From NCBI RefSeq assembly GCF_037975245.1, contig NC_092568.1:6360501-6424500 (forward strand): DNA of 64,000 nucleotides, written 5' to 3'. The notes under the pieces were generated by a model. It worked only from the letters and a program-made list of their open reading frames with translations, was not told the origin of the DNA and ran no database searches. The stretch is from Apostichopus japonicus (lineage: Eukaryota > Echinodermata > Holothuroidea > Aspidochirotida > Stichopodidae). The position numbers were made by a program, and so were the translations under genes. Positions 24,000 through 35,000 of the stretch are shown in pieces. Numbering within the stretch: position 1 is the stretch's first letter; each line of letters starts with the position of its first letter.

Positions 24000-24633
24000 A
24001 GTAAGGGGATGTTGGAGAACTGGCTGAAATGAGGCAAGTCATTGGCCTAAGACGAAGTTGTGTTACGCTTACCGGTACTCACACTAACTTCTTCCACTTT
24101 TCACGGGGTGTGAAGACGCGGTTGGGGTGACAATGTGGTCTATAGCCAGGGGACGGGCCGAGGGTCCCCCAGCAACTACTAAAATTATTACACCTATATA
24201 GTATACGTGTGCATCGGACAGATCGACAAGTATGCATTGAAAAATGGGCAGATGCACGTTTTCGGAACCTTGGTAAATATTGGGGGGCTTATCATGCATT
24301 TGCCCCTCAACTTTTTCATTGGGGGGCTGAGCCCCCCAAGCCCCCCTCCCGGTTCCGCCGCCACTGGGGAGGGGGTGTCCCCCTCCCCTTTGGAAAATTT
24401 TCTATTGCTGAATGCCCTCAGATGCAATTTGGTGCGACAAAAGTGTACAATGGTGATGTTAATTTACTTCTAAAAAAAATGTTTCCCAGGTGTAATTTTC
24501 TAAAATATTTATGAAACAAAGTTGGGATCATCTTTCTCAAGAAATTTTATTTCTCATACGTTATAAATTTCTTACAACCAGCCTGTACCTGCAAAATGGT
24601 GTTAAACTGTAAATCCTCATCCTCATACATTTA

Positions 24634-25144
24634 CATAGCTCCCAACTCTTGAGAAGGCAAATGCTGGTCCATGCCACGAATCGCTGTCCTGGGGGAGGGG
24701 TATAAGGGGAGGGGGTGTCCCCCTCCCCTTTTGATTTTTTTTGGAATCCCGGTGATGCCTACATGTAAAATGGTGGCACTTAGAAAGGCTTTTGTCACCC
24801 AAAATTTTCTGAGAAATATGCAATTTTCTGTGTGTAACATCAATAAATTGAATAGTAGGTGATAATTCATTCTTTCCCGTGGCATGAAAATGTTCGCTGC
24901 TCGCCCCAATGAAAAGAAATATAGGCTAATTTGAGGTTCAAATGATGCTGTAAAGGAGGTTTTATACTCTATTATGCTAAATGCTAAAGAAATGATGGTT
25001 GCTAAGTCAAAATTTGATGCAAATTTTTTATGTATACTTGACAATTACAATGCGGTTTTTTTCGGACGCTTGTGCGGGTCAGCGGGTTTGGGTGTTAGAA
25101 TGCGGGTCTAATTCCCGCGAATTGCGGGTCAGTTGGGAGCTCTG
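24634..25144. mobile_element. Nested inverted-repeat element (511 bp)
   Basis: The left end CATAGCTCCCAACT and the inverted right end CAGAGCTCCCAACT match at 13 of 14 positions. CATTTA directly flanks both (24628-24633 and 25145-25150). The six-base target length does not settle the superfamily. It is inserted in the hAT-type element at 23201-25313. No transposase is visible. Confidence 0.65.
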
Positions 25145-26077
25145 CATTTAATTTTAAACCAGAAAACGAAAAGGTTTAGACTAGTCTACCACTGCTATTC
25201 CTCTCGATTTTTTTAATTTCCAATCATATGATTTAGCGGATGTTCGGAAACACTTTTTGGCTCACCTTTGGGGGGGCCATGGCCCCCCTTGGCCCCCCTT
25301 GGATCCGCCAGTGCTCTGAGCCCCCAATGCCGGTTCAAGACCCTACCTTATTCGGTAATATTATAAACGTAAGTGACCCATTGTTACCTTTCTTGAAATG
25401 AATATGGCACATGGCGGCTCTGCCCCGGGAGCTGCCCCCCCCCCACAACCTCCGAAATAAAATGAAATGAAACCGTGAAAATCTGACTCAAATGCCACTG
25501 ATATGTATATATTCCAATTCAGTTAATCATTAATATTTCCTCCCATTCATGTGCAGTCGTTGCCTAATTTTAACGTTTGTGTAGGATTGTCAGAAGACAA
25601 AATGAGCAGTAAAACAGAAAAACAGAAAAAGCAAAAATAATCAGAAGGATCTAAGTTATTCACAAATTTAATTAAAAGTATACAATACATTTCCTATTAA
25701 TGAAGACATCGGGAAAATAAATTTGATTGAACGAGTTACTCTCGCGAACGATTGAACGAGATACTCTCGTGGTTAAATATGACATAATAACGTTTTTTCT
25801 ACTCTCTGTGCAGCAAGATTCGTGTAAAATCGGTTCTCAGTCAACAACCAACGTGGAAACGACTTGGTCAAGTTTGTACCCTTAGATTACTGCGGTTACC
25901 ATGACGTCACCAAGCCGCTTGTGTTTTTGGTTTGTAGTCTAGTCCCGCTGTATCATTACGGGATTACATTATACAGTAACAAGGATGAATGCGTCAATTT
26001 AACCTTAGGCTTGGTTAGGCGTTAATATAAGCGTACACAAACCTGACACTAAACAACAAGCAGAAACATAAACAACA

Positions 26078-29000
26078 ATGGTAAGTGGAGAAATGTTTGT
26101 CTTGTAAATGAGTAGCCTTACGTTAATTAATGTTATGAGAAATAACAGAGAAAGTGTGGTCCGATCATGATACGCATTGTTACTTGTTAGTTAGACTACA
26201 GACATTACTGTAGCCTAGTGTAGGTCTTAAGTTAGACATCTTTCAAAGGATAAGCGCCTGCTGTCCTACCTTCTGTAGGCCTATATATATGCGCTAGTAA
26301 TAGTATTAACATCAGCAAGTAACAAAAACAAAGGAAGTACTTTACATGTTACGTTACTCAGGTGCACATGTTGGTGTCAATAGCCAGTATGCAAGGACAT
26401 TGAGTATGGAGTCTAGTCAAGGCTTCATAATTGACGCACCCCCGTAATTGACGCACCTTCAATTATTACTAGCAATGGTACAGCAGGCCACCTAAACTTC
26501 TTGCAGCCAAGCAGAATTACATATTTCATGAGTTTGAATCCATTTCAGCTATTTGCTGACCAAATTGTGGTATTTTTTAAGCTTTTAACACCCTCCCCCA
26601 GTTTTGCACGTTTTTTGGGCATTTGGAAATCTTACATCCTAAAAATAACCAACATTACCTCAATGTGATAACACTACTCTCTGGGACCTGACCTGTCTGA
26701 GCTTAGAGGCTCAGAGCATAGCAAACAGCATCTTAAGTCAATGGATGTATACTAAGGCCTACGCTACAGTTGGCTTATCGACAAATGTTTCAATTTAAGG
26801 GTATAAAAGAACTTGACACGTCAGACATTTTGTGGTCAAATTCTGCTCAATTGTACGGTGCATAAGCACAGAACCTTAAATATATTGAGATTATAACATT
26901 TCTGAGGAACTAAACATATGAAAAACACATACAGTTGAGTGATTTGGATTTTTCCTTGATAGATATCGTTGATCAAATCCTTAAGTGCGTCAATTATGAG
27001 CCCACCATGCTACCAGCGTGGTAATCCTCATTGAAAGAGGTAGATGGGATTGAGGCTATACAACGAAGAGCAAATAAATTAATAATAGGCCTATTTGGTT
27101 TCATGGATACCTAATATGAAGAACGGTTAAAACTACCAAGCTTAGCAAATAGAACATTGAGAGGAGACATGATTTTTGTATGCAACTGTATAAGAACTGA
27201 TCGGAATGGATTTTCCTACTCCTTGGTCTATAGCCTCTTTACCCCTATACAACACAGTGTGTAGTCCTCTTGTATGGTTTGAAACAGGTATGATGAACAA
27301 GTGTTTTAAACAATTCAAAACATGCACATGCACACTCCAAGAACAACAAAAACATGGCAACTAGTGTCTATAAAGAATATTAGTGCAGGTAGTACATTTA
27401 CAATAAGATGGTAATCAGTTAATGTGTACCACCATTCCAATGTTTCAATATCCTTTCCTTGCCAATAATTGTCACTCCCTACAAAGGACTGGTTATTCAG
27501 GGATTGTCACCAACTAATGGCTGGATAGCTCAAATGGTAAAGCACAACAGTACTTGGTATTGGTTTGAATCCCATTCTAACAAATAATTTCTTGTTCTTT
27601 TACATGTTTGTTAAAGTTCTGTATGTTTCTTCTCAGTGAAGCTAATTGGTTTATTTGATTTTCAGTTCCAGTTTGGAACTTTTGGTTTTCTGATAGATAT
27701 AGTGGGAGTTTAAATCAGAACTGCCTGAGTAATGTTATGGCCAATCACGTCCTAGCATCAAGCTATGAACAAGTTACTCACAACAGACTACCTCAGAGAT
27801 CACAAAGGTTACCAAGGAATAGGACTGGAGCATTCGTTGAATTGGTAAGAATATTTTAGTTCGCACAGGCTATCTTTGTATCATAAGAATATCACATTGA
27901 ACAAATGATTGCAACAAGTTAGACCAGTAGAAGTATCACATTTGTATGGAATGTTGAGCATTATGGAAGCACCCCACCAATTCTTTGCTCTGCATGTTAA
28001 CCATTCATAATTTATCTCACATAAAAGTGAAAGTTAACTGATTACTTTATTTTTACTTTGACACAGTACAGTACTATAAAAAGATTTAATGTTACTCTAA
28101 GCACTGTTATAAGTGATTCTAAATTAGATTTAAATTTGGTTTAAGAAGTTCATTATCTATGAGCAACATGTATCGTTTGATTTGTTGTTCTTTGCTAACC
28201 ATGATCATTTTATTGTGCTTTTTAAACTTCAGCATCATGGTCCTCAAAAAGTTCCTCACCGTTCAATACCTCCATTAGCGAGACCAAGGGGAGTCCCAGC
28301 AACAAGTAGTAGCAGCAGTTATTCAAAGTCAACTGGACAAGTGAGTTTTGAGGTTGGCTTTGCCATTGGTGCAGTAATGAGGTTGGCTTTGCCATGGGTG
28401 CAGTGAGTGACAAGTTTGGCTTTAGCATGGGTGCGGTAATGAGAGAAGCTTTGCCATGGGTGCAGTAATGAGGTTAGATTTGCCATGGGTGCAGTAATGA
28501 GGTTGGTTTTGCAATGGGTGCAGCATTGAGGTTGGCTTTGCCAAGGGTGCAGTGAGTGAAGAGGTTGGCATTGGTGCATTTATGAGGCTGGTTTTGTCAT
28601 GGGTGCAGCATTGAGGCTGGTTTTGCCATGGGTGCAGTAATGATGTGTCGTCTTTTATGTATCAATGAACTATGTATTGCTGCTGTGTTCTGCTAGCTCC
28701 CACACCAGGTGTAAGCTAGATGGTTTCTCTATTTTACTCCTAAGAAGCATTCTGCACATCTTCTCATCTAAGTAAACCCTTCAAATTGATAACATCAAGG
28801 ACAAGATAATTATTGAGAAGTAGTTAACTAATGGAAGAGCTATTTATACATCCACCCAGCTTCACCTATATAATTGTAGATATTGTATTTGAAAAGCTGC
28901 AATTAATTTCATTTTTACATGTTTTGTTGTTAAGAAGAATGTTGTATTTTGGTTTGTTACTTTCAAGTGATTACTGTTGCATTTGTTTTGTTCTTTAATA

Positions 29001-32000
29001 TCTGCAGAAATCTAATGATGACAAACTTCTCATTCTCTCCTCCTCTACTCTGGTCTCTCTTTACTGTAAACTTGCTCCTCTTCCTCCTGTCTGCCTCCCT
29101 CTTTCTCCCGCTCTTTCTCTTCGTGTTTCTAATGTCTATCCTAAACAGAAGCAAGTTGTTCAGAACATCCGAGCCAGACAAGAGTGGAAAGGAGGCTTCT
29201 ATCCTCAGCCTGTAAAGGTAAGTCAGTTAACACGTTCTGAAGTATGCAGAAGTTATGCTTTGTGGAAGACCTTACCATTGTGCTGGCACTTTTGTACATT
29301 TTTAAAATGTAAATCGTGTATATTACAACATGCCTGTCGGTGTCCTTAATTAATTGTTTGCCTTTCCTTTGATTTAAGTAAGTAGTGTCAATTTTCTTAT
29401 GTTTGGGTGTTTATATTGATTTTTGAAGACCAAACCCTGATACCTTGAGGGGATTCTCTCATTGTCTCTTATCTATTTGCTTCATAACTTACCATCTGCA
29501 GTAACTTGTTACTTCTTATTAACACGTTAGATCATAATTTCTTCCTGCAATCAAAATCTGGTTGATTTCTATATTGAAATCATTTGCTCCTACACAGAAA
29601 AGCCGAAGTAAACAACTCCATGAGAAAATAGATCACAGACCATCTCCACATTTATTGCACGGACTTCCTGATTACAGAGATTTAACAAGGTATGTAATTA
29701 CTAGCATTGTTGTCTGCATAAACCTGTGTAGGTTTACTTCACACTGTAGTATTTTGAGTTTTGTAGTGCAAATTTGTTCCCTAGATTCCAGCCTGATTAA
29801 AGATTTTTACTTTGTTGTAGACGATCAGCAAGAAATTTTGTTGCAGCTTCGAATAATGGAGTTACTCATCTGGAGGATCTAAGGTCGGAATCAATGAATT
29901 CATTCAGTGTACAGTCTACAACAGAGACTGTGTATGATGATATGAGTAGTATAGCTGGACTGGAAGAAGTCTACAAGAAAATTTTAAAGGTAAGTAAGTA
30001 AATAGAGGAACTCAAAAATCTCTAAAGAGTGGATGCAACCCATGCCAAGGGGTATATTTGATACGGGCATGAGATTTCTACAGCCACTATACAACCCATG
30101 CCAAGGGGTTTATTTTATAAGGGAATAAGATTTGTACAGCCAATATACAATCCATGCCAAGGGGTTTATTTTAAAAGGGCATGAGGTGTTTACAGCCAAT
30201 ATACAACATTATATGCTTTTCTTGCTCCACTCTACTATTATACTGTCCCATCCACCAACCATCACAAGAAATGTCTCACATCGGGGTCACTACAGCCCAC
30301 CTCCATGTTTCTCCGAATCTACCATTCTTAAAGTAGTATAACACTTTGTTACATATTGCTTTAATGCATACAGACAGTGACATGATGCAACAGTTCATAT
30401 CATGGATTACTCATGTTTGATTTACAGGAAGAAGCTTTGACTCAGCTATCAAACAAAGACAGAAGAGGCAGACGAAAGTCAGAGAATAAACAATCTCCTT
30501 TATTGATAAGGTTAGCATCTACTTAATGTCTATGGTATAAGCATAGCATACTGTACTTGTTATAAGGTGACCATTTAAGTAATATGCAAGATATAAGCAT
30601 ATTAGGACTTAATACTTAACTGTTGATAAGGTTAGCATCTAGTTAATGTCTATGGTATAAGCATAACATACTGTACATGTTATAAGGTGACCATTTAAGT
30701 AATATGCAAGATATAAGCATATTAGGACTTAATACTTTACTGTTGATAAGGTTAGCATCTAGTTAATGTCTATGGTGTAAGCATAGCATACTGTACATGT
30801 TATATGGTGACCATTTAAGTAATATGCAAGATATAAGCATATTAGGACTTAATAGTTAACTGTTGATAAGGTTAGCATCTAGTTAATGTCTATGGTATAA
30901 GCATAACATACTGTACATGTTATAAGGTGACCATTTAAGTAATATGCAAGATATAAGCATATTAGGACTTAATACTTAACTGTTGATAAGGTTAGCATCT
31001 AGTTAATGTCTATGGTATAAGCATCGCATACTGTACATGTTATAAGGTGACCATTTAAGTAATATGCAAGATATAAGCATATTTAGGACTTAATACTTAA
31101 CTGTTGATAAGGTAAGCATCTAGTTAATGTCTATGGTATAAGCAAAGCATACTGTACATGTTATAAGGTGACCATTTAAGTAATATGCAAGATATAAGCA
31201 TATTAGGACTTAATACTTTACTGTTGATAAGGTTAGCATCTACTTAATGTCTATGGTATAAGCAAAGCATACTGTACATGTTATAAGGTGACCATTTAAG
31301 TAATATGCAAGATATAAGCATATTAGGACTTAATACTTTACTGTTGATAAGGTTAGCATCTAGTTAATGTCTATGGTATAAGCATAGCATACTGTACATG
31401 TTATATGGTGAACATCTAAGTAATATGCAAGATATAAGCATATTAGGACTTAATACTTAACTGTTGATAAGGTTAGCATCTAGTTAATGTCTATGGTATA
31501 AGCATAGCATACTGTACATGTTATAAGGTGACCATTTAAGTAATATGCAAGATATAAGCATATTAGGACTTAATACTTTACTGTTGATAAGGTTAGCATC
31601 TAGTTAATGTCTATGGTATAAGCATAGCATACTGTACATGTTATATGGTGAACATCTAAGTAATATGAAAAGTATAAGCTAAGCATATTAGGACTTAATA
31701 CCTTACTGTTGATAAGGTTAGCATCTAGTTAATGTCTATGGTATAAGCATAGCATACTGTACAGGTTATAAGATGAACATCTAAGTAATATGAAAAGTAT
31801 CTCGGCATATTTGGACTCAATACCTTACTGTTGATAAGGTTAGCATCTAGTTAATGTGTATGGTGTAAGAAAATCATGCAGTACAGGTTATAAGATGGAC
31901 ATCTAAGTCATATGCAAAGTAGAAGCTAAGCATATTAGGACTTCATACTTTACTGTTGATAAGGTTAGCAGATCTAGTTAATGTGTATGGTGTAAGAAAA

Positions 32001-35000
32001 TCATGCATTAGTACCTTACTTTTAATATGCTGATCACTTAGGTAATACTTGTATCAGACCTTACTATTGGTAAGATGAATACAGTGTATATGCACGGTAT
32101 AAGCATATCATCTACTAAATATGCATGGTATAAACATATCATGTTTGTAATGGGAATATCTACTAAATATGCATGGTAAGCATATCGTACTTTACTATTG
32201 ATAAGGAGGGTATGAAGTTAACATGCATTGCATAAGTACAAAAGTGAAGAAATTTTTTGTGCATTGTTGGTAGGATGATCATCTAATCTATATGCACAAA
32301 GAGGGTTTATATACTTGCATGTGCTATTGTAGTAGTGTATGTTACAAATCAACAAGCATATTGATGAGACAGCAAGACATAAAACAGGCACAGATTTTAA
32401 ACACTGATTGAATTTAATGTTAGAAGATGCTTCCATTTCATAGAGTGGTTGATAGTCCTGTTTGGTTACGATGACGAAAGCCCAGTAATCTTTGCTATCG
32501 TGCTGGCGTGTGTGCATGTAGGTGTGTGTGCGTTTGTTTTGCTATCTGACCGAGGACTTGAACAAAAGAATTTCAGGTCCTCGGTTGTGATTTCTAAAGA
32601 ATCACCACGTCCTCGGAAGAATTCTATTGTATGGGGTTTTGTTAAAGTTAGGGTACGTGGATTTGAACAATGGAAAATACAATGGGGTCCTCGGTCTGAA
32701 TGAAACACAAACATGTGTGTGTGTGTGTTTGTGATGGCCAGCTTGTAAACAACCACAAGTTTAATCAATGTCATACTTGGTAGATGCCCCATGATTGAAG
32801 TTGGTGGCGGTCAAAGGAGGTCGACAGGTGCCACAGTTTGAAAACCTTTTAAACTCTAAAATTAAAGCTACAATAAATTTGTCAATTCTCCAATGGTATC
32901 ATTTTCTTTTCGTGAACATAGTTTGGTCAAATTCAGTTCAGTTAAGTCTTGTGAAGGGGCTCTATAAGTCTTTAACTGAACATGCATACAATCATCCAGG
33001 AAAATTCAAGGAAATTGATATGTAGTATATATTTCTTAAAGCGCACTCAAGTGGCTATTATCCAGTTTCACCCTCTGATCTTCAAGGGGTCAACAGGTTA
33101 TCACAAATGGTCTTCAATTGGTAATTTGTTGTGTGATTTATACCAGAACATTCTCTGGTAGGCTCTCAATCTATGATAGCAAATCTCGAAAGGATTGGTA
33201 TTAGGAATTGGAGTCAAAATTCTATACTCTAAAATCCTTACCAGTGAACAAAATGGTTGATGCTTTGTCAACATGATAACTGATTCCTGACACCTTTCTT
33301 TATATGTTGCAGCATAAGCCAATAGATTATCCTCTTCATTTTGGTGTGCACATTTTCATGTATATTATTATGTATGGCTTACCACACTATGAATATGTTT
33401 AGGCATCGTAACCACTAACCGCTTTCATTTTCTTGTTTTTATTGTTTTTCTGCGGTTGTTAGGAGTTTTCGCAATCCTCAGAACCCTCATCCAGTGGTGC
33501 AGTACTCAGACATCCGAGATTCAAACAGTCCCAACAAGAATCATTACGTCTCTCGTCCTCCAGTGCCAGCTCCTTTTTTCTACAATAGTCGAACACTTCC
33601 AAAAGCTGCAGACCATGGCGGAAGTAGAGTTCATTTATCTCGATTATCAGGTCAGTAGAGCATGTTTGCTGATATCATCTTGATAGTAGGTTTCAGTTTA
33701 TTCTTCAATTAAGGCTCTAATCAATATACATTACCAGTCTTTAAACATGGAGTCTAAAATACTGTTCATGTTTTATGAATAAAGTCATGAGAATTAGTGA
33801 TAAACCAGACTCATTCATGTCTGCAAGGGACCATACGTAAGAGACCACATAACTGATGTGTCTGTCTTCTCTTATACCTTTCCCTTTAACCTGATACTTT
33901 ATCTTTGGAAACACTTTGTTATCTTGAAGTTCAATGAGTAACATTGAAAGGTTATATGTGAATGGTTATGGAGTTTACATAGTCAAATCCATAGTAGTTT
34001 ACTATGCAATGTAAAATGGGATATTATCAACCACAGTAATCCAATCTTTCAGGTACAAGGAGCTCAGATCACATATTGGCTGCACCAGGAGTTGGCATCC
34101 TCACAAAGTCTGCTCTAGGGTTTACAAGACAGCATAGCCCCCCTCCTGGCATAGAGGGTCAGCCACCTCCTGCCCTTACATCAAGAGGCAAGTTAACAGA
34201 TTCAGATGAACGGCTTGGCATGATGGTAAGATGATTTGATTTCTTTGGCTACAACAAGAGTAAGGGCATGTAATATCTCCGTCCTTACTTAGAGGGTTTC
34301 TATTTGATTATAGGTCTGTTAGTAACTTTCATGTTCGTTGTTGTTTTTGCTTGTAGGGAAGATTTCGAGTACCAAGTACTACACCTGCTACATCCACTCC
34401 AGATATACAGAAAGCTCTTGAAGATGCAGGAGCCAATGATGACCCTGGTGAGATGAATATTCAAAGTATTGTTGTATTTATTAATTACAATATTGCTATA
34501 TGCAATGTTGGTGTACTTGCAATGTTCACACAACTCCATGTAATTAGTGTAAGGATACCACATGATAGTAATTTAGTAGGGTGTAAATATACCTCCATTT
34601 ATGTATGAGTGTAAGCATACCACGTGGTAATACTATATATAGAGGTGTGAGTAGTATACCATGCAATTTGAGTATACCTCCTTGTTATGTATGAGTGTAA
34701 GAATACCACATGGTAATAATATATGTAGAGGTGTGAGTAGTATACCATGCAGTGAGTATACCTTCCTGTTATGTATGAGTGTAAGAATACCACATGGTAA
34801 TAATATATGTAGAGGTGTGAGTAGTATACCATGTAGTGAGTATACCTTCCTGTTATGTATGAGTGTAAGCATACCACATGGTAATAATATATGTAGAGGT
34901 GTGAGTAGTATACCATGCAGTATGAGTATACCTTCCTGTTATGTATGAGTGTAAGCATACCACATAGTAATTATATATGTAGAGGTGTGATTAGTACACC

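Larger units (their letters stand above)
23201..25313. mobile_element. hAT-type element with perfect 8-bp TSD, host of nested insertions
   Basis: The left terminus CACTGGCGGATCCAGGG and the inverted right terminus CACTGGCGGATCCAAGGG are near-identical. Both are flanked by the same 8-mer CTCTGAGC (23193-23200 and 25314-25321), the hAT hallmark. The 2113-bp span contains two further inverted-repeat insertions (23600-23999 and 24634-25144). Removing them leaves about 1.2 kb with no transposase frame. Short open frames inside are artefacts of G/C-rich runs. Confidence 0.82.
16892..26077. other. Divergent intergenic region between PPP4R4 and the unknown gene
   Basis: About 9.2 kb separates the PPP4R4 start (minus) from the first exon of the unknown gene (plus). 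It should contain the promoter and any 5' UTR exons of PPP4R4, which I cannot place. About 17155-17175 is a poly-C tract. 18215-20058 and 20976-25313 are transposon territory. 20100-20950 and 25320-26077 show no recognisable gene. CRE-like TGACGTCA palindromes occur near 18427 and 19847, both inside the transposon. Confidence 0.6.

Noticed and set aside
24149-24363. Possible further hAT-like element between CAGGGGACGGGCC and the inverse of CAGTGGCGGCGGAACC
   Set aside because: Ends align poorly and the flanking 8-mers (TCTATAGC, GGGAGGGG) do not match.
34599-34958. 119-codon minus-strand frame and overlapping plus-strand frames
   Set aside because: All fall in the 84-86-bp tandem array; frames are open because the repeat unit happens to lack stops.
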